Source: Pseudomonadota bacterium
GTDB lineage: Bacteria > Pseudomonadota > Alphaproteobacteria > Rhizobiales > Beijerinckiaceae
NCBI GenBank assembly: GCA_021812505.1
Contig: JAKANG010000093.1
Location: forward strand, 1-6,551
Direction of reading: 5' to 3'
DNA length: 6,551 nt
In this document: in pieces, positions 1 to 6,551 of the stretch
How the letters are laid out: every line of letters begins with the position of its first letter
How positions within the stretch are numbered: the first letter of the stretch is position 1
Program-made: the position numbers and the translations under genes
The notes under the pieces: model-generated
Database searches by the model: none
Seen by the model: the letters and a program-made list of their open reading frames with translations, nothing else
Told to the model about the DNA's origin: nothing

Positions 1-1665
<1,665 letters not shown>

Positions 1666-1689
1666 TCCGCGTCAACCCGAAATGTATCG

Positions 1690-1724
1690 CGCCAGCCCGG
1701 CTCTGCCGGGCTGGCGTTTTTTTT
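1690..1724 (+). terminator. Intrinsic terminator of pccA
   Basis: A perfect 11 bp GC-rich stem (1690-1700 with 1706-1716) closes a 5 nt loop (CTCTG) and is followed directly by eight T residues (1717-1724). It starts 25 nt after the pccA stop codon. This is a textbook Rho-independent terminator and separates pccA from the next gene. Confidence 0.95.
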
Positions 1725-1770
1725 CGCCGCGCCGCAAACTGGTCTCCTCGCCTTTTTTCAGGACCGAGTC

Positions 1771-2652
1771 ATGGCGTGGAATTATTTTTTCAAAGATCGT
1801 TCCGGCGCGCAGAACGGTCCGGTTTCTCTCGACGAACTCGTCACGTTGGCGCGGGTCGGCCGCGTGGCGCCGGATTGCCTGGTCTGGAGCGAGGGCGGGG
1901 AGCCCGTTCCCGCCGCAAGACATCCCGCTCTTGCGGCGATCTTCGCCGAAATCGCCGCCGCCCCGGCGGCGGGGATTGGTCCATTGCTGCCGTCCTTCCC
2001 CGTCTGGGGGTTGTTCTGGCGCGCGGTCGTCATGGTCTTCGCCGTCGCGCTGATCCTTCCGGCGCCCTGGGCCGGCCTGTGGTTCTATCGCTGGGTCGCG
2101 GAGCAGGTCGCCCTTCCGGGCGGAAGGCGGCTTCGTCTCGAAAGCTCGGTCGGCGAATGCTGGTATATTTTCGCCGGCACGGGCCTGAGCGAGATGATCG
2201 GCCCCGCCTTGGCCGGAACCCGTTACCATAGCGTCGCATCGCTGCTGGCGAGGGCGTTCAGCGTCTGGCTGACAGTGCGAATGATCGTCTGGTTCTGCCG
2301 ATCGCTGAGGCTGGAGCAGGGCGGCCTCGCCCTGCGTTTCGAGGGCGGCTTCCTGCCTTATTTCGGCTGGATCGTGCTCCTCAGCCTGTCCTTCGTCACC
2401 ATTATCGGCTGGGCTTGGGTGCTTAAATACCAGACACGTTGGGTCTGCGCCAATGTCGCCGGCAGCCACGGCTTCGAATTCGTGGGCTCGGGTTGGGATT
2501 TCCTGTGGCGCTCCCTGGTTCTCGCCCTCGCGCTCGCCTTCCTGCTGCCTTTCCCCTGGGCCCTGCGCTGGTTTGCCGAATGGTTCGTCTCGCGGATCGT
2601 CGTGCGGTCGGCCCAGGCAAGCGCGCCGGCGGCCCAAGCACTGGCGGCGTGA
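1771..2652 (+). CDS. GYF_2 (DUF4339) domain membrane protein with internally repeated transmembrane unit
   Basis: The 293-residue product starts with a cytosolic GYF_2/DUF4339-type module (about residues 3-55): WNYFFKDRSGAQNGPVSLDEL, then VAPDCLVWSEGGEPVP. In this family the pattern is a Y/W-rich start, a GPVS-type turn and a conserved W near residue 39. A linker leads to about four hydrophobic segments (roughly 77-105, 156-176, 195-218, 243-268). Residues 83-108 align without gaps to 246-271: both have WR, a hydrophobic run, P-x-PWA and WF-x(2)-W. An RWV motif recurs at 107 and 223. This resembles DUF898 (YjgN-like) architecture, but I cannot confirm it without a profile search. AGGA at 1760-1763 lies 7 nt before the ATG and supports this start. 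The gene is isolated from pccA by a terminator. GYF-like domains are thought to bind peptides; the role and partners here are unknown. Confidence 0.85.
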   Translation: MAWNYFFKDRSGAQNGPVSLDELVTLARVGRVAPDCLVWSEGGEPVPAARHPALAAIFAEIAAAPAAGIGPLLPSFPVWGLFWRAVVMVFAVALILPAPWAGLWFYRWVAEQVALPGGRRLRLESSVGECWYIFAGTGLSEMIGPALAGTRYHSVASLLARAFSVWLTVRMIVWFCRSLRLEQGGLALRFEGGFLPYFGWIVLLSLSFVTIIGWAWVLKYQTRWVCANVAGSHGFEFVGSGWDFLWRSLVLALALAFLLPFPWALRWFAEWFVSRIVVRSAQASAPAAQALAA

Positions 2653-2698
2653 TCCGCACATTCCATGAATCGCGTGCGCCAGAGCGACCGCGCAGTCT

Positions 2699-2731
2699 AA
2701 AAAAAAGCTCCCGACCATGGGCCGGGAGCTC
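2699..2731 (-). terminator. Intrinsic terminator of the DUF2147-like gene
   Basis: An 8 bp inverted repeat (2706-2713 with 2723-2730) surrounds a short apical segment that can add two more pairs across one mismatch. On the minus strand the hairpin is followed by eight T residues (A-run at 2699-2706 on the + strand). It lies 26 nt beyond the stop of the minus-strand gene. The + strand side has no T-run after the hairpin, so it probably does not serve the GYF_2 gene ending at 2652. Confidence 0.9.
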
Positions 2732-2756
2732 GAAAAACGAAAGCGGGTGAAAAGCG

Positions 2757-3116
2757 TCAGTTGCGGGTCCAGCTCTCGGAATCGCACATGGATTCGCCGA
2801 CCGCGCAGCCCTTGATCGACAGGCCGCCGCCTGAAACGTTGACGGTGCCGTTGAAGGTCATCAGGCCCGGCATCGACGGATGTTTCATCTCGGCGCCCTT
2901 CCAGACGGAGCCGCCGACATTGTTCATGCCATGGCACATTTCAAAGCCCGGCTGGCTGCCCGAGACGATCTTGCAATAAAGCTTGCCGCCGACGACCGAA
3001 ACCTTGACCTTGTCGCCATTCGGGCGAGTGTAGTCGCCCGCAACTTCAACAGCGAGCGCCTGGCCGACGAGACCGGCGCTGAAAAGCGTGGCGAGAGCCC
3101 ATTTTGCGAATTTCAT
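2757..3116 (-). CDS. Small exported DUF2147-like protein
   Basis: The 119-residue product begins with a clear Sec signal peptide: positive MKFAKW, a hydrophobic core, and cleavage predicted after residue 22 (QALA before VEVAGDY). The mature part, about 97 residues, is a glycine- and valine-rich beta-type domain starting GDYTRPNGDKVKVSV and ending in LSIKGCAVG, then ESWTRN. The closing GC...WTR pattern and the opening G-x-Y/W are typical of DUF2147 (PF09917), a family of periplasmic or envelope proteins of unknown function. Four cysteines (LYC, MCH, GCA, MCD) suggest one or two disulfides after export, which is inference. The frame stays open upstream to 3812, but the signal peptide and a strong Shine-Dalgarno site at 3123-3128 fix the start at 3116. 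It has its own terminator, so it is probably monocistronic. The family call is from memory of its pattern. Confidence 0.88.
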   Translation of the reverse strand: MKFAKWALATLFSAGLVGQALAVEVAGDYTRPNGDKVKVSVVGGKLYCKIVSGSQPGFEMCHGMNNVGGSVWKGAEMKHPSMPGLMTFNGTVNVSGGGLSIKGCAVGESMCDSESWTRN

Positions 3117-3122
3117 TGTTTT

Positions 3123-3128
3123 CCTCCC
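3123..3128 (-). promoter_or_regulatory. Ribosome binding site deciding the start of the DUF2147-like gene
   Basis: The minus strand reads GGGAGG, extended to GGGAGGA, 6 nt before the ATG at 3116. This near-perfect Shine-Dalgarno sequence is the strongest in the window. It rules out the longer upstream reading of the same frame. Confidence 0.85.
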
Positions 3129-3131
3129 TGT

Positions 3132-3166
3132 TCGGCATGTATCTGCCGATACGGCGCTTCGCGCCG
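3132..3166 (-). promoter_or_regulatory. Two adjacent hairpins in the leader of the DUF2147-like gene
   Basis: Two inverted repeats lie side by side between the candidate promoter and the ribosome binding site. The first has CGGCGC at 3152-3157 and GCGCCG at 3161-3166 around a 3 nt loop. The second has TCGGCA at 3132-3137 and TGCCGA at 3144-3149 around 6 nt, and ends 3 nt before the Shine-Dalgarno core. They could be a 5' UTR structure that stabilises mRNA or controls translation, or a DNA operator. The repeats are seen; the role is inference. Confidence 0.4.
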
Positions 3167-3174
3167 CCAATGCA

Positions 3175-3203
3175 ATCATCACATTCAAATACGCAAATAT
3201 CAA
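3175..3203 (-). promoter_or_regulatory. Candidate sigma-70-type promoter for the DUF2147-like gene
   Basis: On the minus strand TTGATA (3203-3198, five of six matches to TTGACA) is separated by 17 nt from GATGAT (3180-3175, four of six matches to TATAAT). It sits in an AT-rich pocket (about 3171-3213) in an otherwise GC-rich region. Transcription would start near 3168, leaving a leader of about 50 nt that contains both hairpins. Confidence 0.45.
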
Positions 3204-3221
3204 TATGGATAACGCGCGCCG

Positions 3222-3704
3222 ATGCCGTTGAATTTCGCCTATGGCTCCAATTTGGACGCCGCCGCCATGGCGCGCCGCTGCCCCGGCGCGCGGCTGCTGG
3301 GGCGCGCCTGGCTGGCGCGCCATCGGTTCGCGCTGATGCCCGATGGTTTCGCCACCGTCGTCCGCGATCCGGCGGCGAGCGTCGCGGGCGTGCTGTGGGA
3401 ACTGAGCTTTCGCGACCTGGCGGCGCTCGACCGCTACGAGGACGTCGCGCAAGGGGCCTATGCCAAAGTGAGCCAGCCTGTCCTGCGCGAGGGCGCCGCG
3501 CCGGTTCGCGCGCTCGTCTATATTGGCGCGCCGTCCAAGAGTTGCGGCCGCGCCCCGGCCGATTACATGGCGAAAATCGTCGCGGCGGCGCGGGCCAATG
3601 GCCTGTCGGCCGAATATGTCGATTTCCTGCGCCGCGCGGCCGGCGAGGACGTTCCCGAGGCGCCGAAAAAATTCCGCGCGATCAAAAATCCGTCCAACCT
3701 GTGA
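3222..3704 (+). CDS. Gamma-glutamylcyclotransferase-fold (GGCT/AIG2-like) protein
   Basis: The 160-residue product has the hallmark FAYGSN loop at residues 5-10, which binds the gamma-glutamyl moiety in this fold. LDRYED follows, with Glu73 where the family has its catalytic acid. Between them lie the strand-rich segments PDGFATVV and VAGVLWELS typical of the fold. Known members release 5-oxoproline from gamma-glutamyl amines, dipeptides or glutathione; many bacterial members have no proven substrate, so a precise reaction cannot be named. Length matches the single-domain family. The YGSN loop must lie near the N terminus, so the ATG at 3222 is the only sensible start, although its ribosome binding site is weak (GGA at 3207-3209, rather far away). 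The gene is divergent from the DUF2147-like gene across 105 bp and probably co-transcribed with panC, which begins 7 nt after its stop. No signal peptide is seen, so it is likely cytosolic. Confidence 0.87.
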   Translation: MPLNFAYGSNLDAAAMARRCPGARLLGRAWLARHRFALMPDGFATVVRDPAASVAGVLWELSFRDLAALDRYEDVAQGAYAKVSQPVLREGAAPVRALVYIGAPSKSCGRAPADYMAKIVAAARANGLSAEYVDFLRRAAGEDVPEAPKKFRAIKNPSNL

Positions 3705-3711
3705 GCCGGCT

Positions 3712-4566
3712 ATGCCTGAAATGCCCCTGATCTTCCGCGAAATCTCCGCCATGCGCCAAAAGGTTGCGCAATGGCGCGCCGCCGGCGAGACGGTCGCCCT
3801 GATTCCGACCATGGGCGCGCTTCACGCCGGCCACGTCTCGCTGGTCGAGGCTTCGCGCGCCCATGCGCGCCGCGCCATCGTGTCGATTTTCGTCAATCCG
3901 ACCCAATTCGCGCCGAACGAGGATTTTTCCGCCTATCCGCGCACCTTCGACGCCGATCTCGCCAAACTGGCGGAAGTCGGCTGCGACGGGTGCTTCGCGC
4001 CGACGCCCGGCGAGATGTATCCGCAAGGCTTTTCGACGCAGGTCATTCCCGGCGGCCCGGCGCTCGCGGGGCTGGAGGACAGGTTCAGGCCGGATCATTT
4101 TGCCGGCGTGGCGCAGGTGGTGGCCAAGCTGCTCAACCAGGCGCAGGCGGATTGCGCCTTTTTTGGCGAGAAGGATTTCCAGCAGCTGGCGGTGATCCGC
4201 CGCATGGCCGCCGATCTCGACATGTCGACGAGGATCTTCGGCGTGCCGACCAGGCGCGAGACGGATGGCCTCGCCATGTCGTCGCGCAATGTCTATCTCA
4301 CGGCGCCGGAACGCGCGCTGGCGGTGACCCTGTCGCGCGTGCTGCGCGCGAGCGCCGAAACGATCAAGGCCGGCGCGCCAGTCAATGAGGTGGTCGCGCG
4401 GGCCAGTCGCGAGATCGAGGCCGCAGGCTTCGCCCTCGATTATTTCGAGGCGCGCAACGCGGACAGCCTTGCGCCGGCCGCCTCGCTGGCCGATGGCCCG
4501 ATCCGCCTGCTGGTCGCGGCGCGGCTGGGCAAGACGAGGCTGATCGACAACTGGGCGGTCGAGTAG
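3712..4566 (+). CDS. panC: Pantothenate synthetase (pantoate--beta-alanine ligase)
   Basis: PanC joins pantoate and beta-alanine through a pantoyl-adenylate intermediate, using ATP, and completes vitamin B5 synthesis for CoA and acyl carrier protein. The 284-residue sequence shows the expected motifs in order: PTMGALHAGH (residues 32-41, the HIGH-like nucleotide site with His38 and His41), FVNPTQF (60-66), FGEKDFQQL (151-159) and MSSRN (189-193, the KMSKS-like region). The C-terminal domain contains DYFEARNADSL and ends normally, so the gene is complete. The frame is open far upstream inside the preceding gene, but PanC length and the 7 nt gap favour the ATG at 3712; the ATG at 3721 (281 residues) is nearly as good, and neither has a strong Shine-Dalgarno site, consistent with translational coupling to the GGCT gene. 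panB, the usual partner, is absent from the window. Confidence 0.97.
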   Translation: MPEMPLIFREISAMRQKVAQWRAAGETVALIPTMGALHAGHVSLVEASRAHARRAIVSIFVNPTQFAPNEDFSAYPRTFDADLAKLAEVGCDGCFAPTPGEMYPQGFSTQVIPGGPALAGLEDRFRPDHFAGVAQVVAKLLNQAQADCAFFGEKDFQQLAVIRRMAADLDMSTRIFGVPTRRETDGLAMSSRNVYLTAPERALAVTLSRVLRASAETIKAGAPVNEVVARASREIEAAGFALDYFEARNADSLAPAASLADGPIRLLVAARLGKTRLIDNWAVE

Positions 4567-4599
4567 AGCGAAGGTTCAGCGCGCCTTCCGCGCCCGATT

Positions 4600-5328
4600 T
4601 CAATCTGGCGACGAGACGGTCGGCCCGAATATGTCCTCGAAACTGCGGCGCAGGGCGACGTCCACGTCGGGCATGGTCGCCGGCAGGCCGAGATCGACCA
4701 GGCTGGTGACCCCGAAATGCGTTTCGGCGATGCCGCAGGGCACGATGCCTGAGAAATGGCCGAGGTCTGGCTCGACATTGAGCGCAATGCCATGGAACGA
4801 CACCCAGCGGCGCATGCGAACGCCAATCGCCGCGATCTTGTCCTCGGCGATCTCGCCGTTCAAACCGGCGGGCTTTTCCGGCCGACGCACCCAGACCCCG
4901 ACGCGGCCGTCGCGAATTTCACCCTTGACGTTGAACAGCCCCAGCGCGGCGATAATCCATTTTTCCAGCGCGCAGACATAGGCGCGGACGTCGCGCGAGC
5001 GGCGGTTGAGATCGAGCATGACATAGGCCACGCGCTGGCCGGGCCCGTGATAGGTGAACTGGCCGCCGCGCCCGGTCGCATGGACCGGGAAGCGCGCATC
5101 GAGCAGATCTTCCGGCTTCGCCGAGGTCCCGGACGTATAGAGCGGCGGGTGCTCGACCAGCCAGACCAGTTCACTGGCCTGGCCCTCGGCGATGGCGCTG
5201 GCGCGCGCCTCCATTTCCGCCACGGCATAGGCGTAATCGGTCAGGCCCTCGGAAATGCGCCATTCGACCGGCGGCGCGCCGGGCGCGGCGAGGAGGGAAG
5301 GGGCGGGCGTCATGCAGTTTTCAGTCAT
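4600..5328 (-). CDS. lipB: Octanoyltransferase (lipoyl(octanoyl)transferase)
   Basis: LipB moves octanoyl from acyl carrier protein to the lipoyl-domain lysine of 2-oxoacid dehydrogenases and the glycine cleavage H protein, the first step of endogenous lipoate synthesis in the cytoplasm. The 242-residue product shows the LipB signature [17 protein letters not shown] (residues 86-102), the catalytic lysine in DKIAAIGVR (Lys164), FHGIALNV (178-185) and the catalytic cysteine in IVPCGI (Cys198). EHPPLYTSG (59-67) is the usual N-terminal motif. The frame stays open to 5583, but that extension is antisense to a tRNA gene and has no family likeness, so the ATG at 5328 is chosen; an ATG at 5313 is an alternative. 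The ribosome binding site is weak (a GAGACGA-like stretch). lipB converges with panC, 33 bp apart. No lipA is visible. Confidence 0.96.
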   Translation of the reverse strand: MTENCMTPAPSLLAAPGAPPVEWRISEGLTDYAYAVAEMEARASAIAEGQASELVWLVEHPPLYTSGTSAKPEDLLDARFPVHATGRGGQFTYHGPGQRVAYVMLDLNRRSRDVRAYVCALEKWIIAALGLFNVKGEIRDGRVGVWVRRPEKPAGLNGEIAEDKIAAIGVRMRRWVSFHGIALNVEPDLGHFSGIVPCGIAETHFGVTSLVDLGLPATMPDVDVALRRSFEDIFGPTVSSPD

Positions 5329-5467
5329 CGGGTCGTCTCTCGTCTCGCGCTTATGGCTTGCTGTGGCGGGTGCGTCGAGAAAAAAGCGGCGGATGGCTTG
5401 CAAGGTCAGGATCGATTTGTTAGACGACGCGCCTACCGATTGTCCGGGCGCGAAGCTCGGTGATCTC

Positions 5468-5554
5468 GCGGCCATGGCGGAATTGGTAGACGCGCTAGCT
5501 TGAGGTGCTAGTCCTTTAACCGGGGTGGAGGTTCGAGTCCTCTTGGCCGCACCA
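5468..5554 (+). tRNA. tRNA-Leu (anticodon GAG)
   Basis: The 87 nt gene folds as a class II tRNA. The acceptor stem GCGGCCA (5468-5474) pairs perfectly with TGGCCGC (5544-5550), followed by A and an encoded CCA (5552-5554). The D stem GCG/CGC closes a loop containing GG. The anticodon stem CTAGC/GCTAG (5495-5499, 5507-5511) closes the loop TTGAGGT, giving anticodon GAG at 5502-5504, which reads CUC and CUU leucine codons. A 15 nt variable region (5512-5526) fits the long variable arm of leucine tRNAs. The T arm GGAGG-TTCGAGT-CCTCT closes with one G-T pair. It stands alone between lipB and the deacetylase gene. An upstream TTGCAA (5398-5403) is a weak -35 candidate without a convincing -10. Confidence 0.97.
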
Positions 5555-5577
5555 AGCTTCTGAGAAGCTTGCGTTTT
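5553..5577 (+). terminator. Hairpin terminator of the tRNA-Leu gene
   Basis: A perfect 8 bp stem, CAAGCTTC (5553-5560) with GAAGCTTG (5564-5571), closes a 3 nt loop (TGA) and is followed by CG and four T residues (5574-5577). It begins within the CCA end of the tRNA, so the terminator must be removed when the 3' end is processed. The T-run is short, so termination may be partial. The minus strand has no T-run after it, so it is a poor terminator for the deacetylase gene. Confidence 0.65.
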
Positions 5578-5585
5578 CTGCATCT

Positions 5586-6476
5586 TTACTTTTTATCGGC
5601 GTTCGGCTCCCTCTGCTCTTGAAGAGGGACGTCCATTCTTGGCGCGCCGGCTATGCGTGGGCCTTCGATTCCCATCTTGCGCAGGGTCGCGTCGGTTTCC
5701 GAGGTCCAGCCGGCTGGCGCCTGTTTCAGCGCGGGAGGCGCGTCGCCGGGAACGACGTGGACGAGTTGGAAGCCTTCGGCCTTCAGCGCCGCGAGCAAGG
5801 CGGGAATCATGTCCGCGGTCTGCTTTTTGGTGTCGTGCAGGAGGATGATCCCGCCGCCTGAGCGCCGCAGGCGGCCCATCAGGAGGTCGAGCTCTTCCTG
5901 CGGCGTCATGGCGTTCCAGTCGGATGCCCAGACATCCGCGCCGAAGACGGGAACCTTTTTCTGGTCGAGTGTCGCGAGCAGGGCGGACGAATCGCCGAAG
6001 CCGGGGAAGCGGAAGAGTTTTGATTCCTTCCCGCCCGCCGCCTTGTCCACCGCCGCCGCGCCCTTGTCGATTTCGGCCAGGCCGGCGGCGAAGGGCAGGC
6101 GGCGCAGCGTGTCCCCCGGATGCGAATAGGAATGGCTGCCGACGGTGTCGCCGTCCGCGATCTCGCGCCGCACCACCGCCGGCATCGCGGCGGCGTTGCG
6201 TCCGATGAGGAAGAAGGTCGCCTTGGCGCATTGTGCTTCGAGCGCGTCGAGCACGCGCGCGGTGGTCGCCGCGGGGCCGTCGTCGAAGGTCAGCACGACC
6301 TCGTGATCCTTGAGCTCAAGCGTCTGGGGATAGGTCTTGAGGCCGACGTGGACGGGCCCGCCGACGGCGATGGTCCGCGATACGCCGAGCGCCTGCGGTC
6401 CGCAGGCGCCCGCTCGCGCCGCGCTGCCGAGCGCGGACAATAGCCCCAGCGCGATTAACGCTTTCTTTACCCACAT
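5586..6476 (-). CDS. Exported polysaccharide deacetylase (NodB homology domain, CE4 family)
   Basis: CE4 enzymes are metal-dependent and remove acetyl groups from N-acetylated sugars such as peptidoglycan, chitin oligomers or exopolysaccharide; the substrate here cannot be told. From the ATG at 6476 the product has 296 residues and a Sec signal peptide ([13 protein letters not shown] core, cleavage likely after ARA at residue 22). All five motifs are present: LTFDDGP (62-68, catalytic base and metal Asp), SHSYSH (114-119, metal histidines), RFPGFG (156-161), DVWASDW (181-187) and ILLHD (211-215). About 80 residues after the last motif form a tail without recognised features. The segment ALGVSR before the domain is, from memory, common in rhizobial relatives. 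An upstream ATG at 6512 would add 12 residues (MRRATIGPRRSV); each start has an AAGG-like site about 9-10 nt ahead, and 6476 is preferred because it gives a compact signal peptide. Confidence 0.92.
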   Translation of the reverse strand: MWVKKALIALGLLSALGSAARAGACGPQALGVSRTIAVGGPVHVGLKTYPQTLELKDHEVVLTFDDGPAATTARVLDALEAQCAKATFFLIGRNAAAMPAVVRREIADGDTVGSHSYSHPGDTLRRLPFAAGLAEIDKGAAAVDKAAGGKESKLFRFPGFGDSSALLATLDQKKVPVFGADVWASDWNAMTPQEELDLLMGRLRRSGGGIILLHDTKKQTADMIPALLAALKAEGFQLVHVVPGDAPPALKQAPAGWTSETDATLRKMGIEGPRIAGAPRMDVPLQEQREPNADKK

Positions 6477-6551
6477 GACAGAACGCCTTGGACCGATCGT
6501 TGCGCGCCGCATGGCGCGCGAGCCTTTCTGACGCCCCGGAACCGGTCCGAC

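Noticed and set aside
1672..2937. Long minus-strand reading of 421 residues opposite the GYF_2 gene
   Set aside because: Its composition is charged and low-complexity, it has no recognisable domain, it crosses two terminators, and the + strand gene has clear domains and a ribosome binding site.
3523..3711. Upstream extension of the panC frame
   Set aside because: It lies within the GGCT coding region in another frame and has no family likeness; PanC normally has about 280 residues, matching the start at 3712.
3117..3812. A 351-residue minus-strand reading that places about 230 residues ahead of the DUF2147-like protein
   Set aside because: The extension is antisense to the GGCT gene and the 5' end of panC, is arginine/alanine-rich as expected of a shadow frame, and the signal peptide and strong Shine-Dalgarno site mark 3116 as the start.
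4568..4591. Imperfect hairpin between panC and lipB (GCGAAGG with CCTTCCGC) as a shared terminator
   Set aside because: The stem has a bulge, the loop is 9 nt and neither side has a T-run; too weak to call.
5353..5401. Direct repeat ATGGCTTGC (5353-5361 and 5393-5401) upstream of lipB
   Set aside because: Only two 9 bp copies, not at promoter-like positions; chance is likely.
5468..5554. tRNA-Leu as an integration site of a genomic island
   Set aside because: No integrase gene, no repeated copy of the tRNA 3' end and no shift in gene style are visible on either side.

Overview
The window looks like ordinary chromosomal housekeeping sequence from a GC-rich alphaproteobacterium, probably of the order Hyphomicrobiales (Rhizobiales). 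This rests on the strong G/C preference at third codon positions, the style of the propionyl-CoA carboxylase alpha subunit, and the secreted DUF2147-like and polysaccharide deacetylase proteins, which resemble those of that group. The taxonomic call is inference from sequence style, not a search.

Layout, left to right. (1) The 3' part of pccA, the biotin-carrying subunit of propionyl-CoA carboxylase, enters from the left edge and ends in a strong intrinsic terminator. (2) A separate + strand gene encodes a GYF_2 (DUF4339) domain joined to a four-helix membrane region with an internal repeat. (3) A minus-strand gene for a small exported DUF2147-like protein has its own Shine-Dalgarno site, a candidate promoter, two leader hairpins and a terminator. 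(4) Divergent from it, a two-gene + strand unit encodes a gamma-glutamylcyclotransferase-fold protein and then panC (pantothenate synthetase), 7 nt apart. (5) lipB (octanoyltransferase), on the minus strand, converges on panC with a 33 bp gap. (6) A + strand tRNA-Leu(GAG) gene is followed at once by a hairpin terminator. (7) A minus-strand gene for an exported polysaccharide deacetylase, with all five NodB motifs, lies close to the right edge.

Functionally the genes are a loose set rather than one pathway. Three concern cofactor-dependent acyl metabolism: pccA needs covalent biotin, panC makes the pantothenate used for CoA and acyl carrier protein, and lipB moves octanoyl from acyl carrier protein to lipoate-dependent enzymes. 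Two products are exported to the envelope or periplasm, and one is an integral membrane protein of unknown role. Gene orientation changes often and most units have their own terminator, so the window probably holds six or seven short transcription units.

I found no mobile element, CRISPR array, toxin-antitoxin pair, defence system or prophage gene, and nothing that supports a previously undescribed system. The least explained items are the GYF_2 membrane protein and the paired hairpins in the leader of the DUF2147-like gene.
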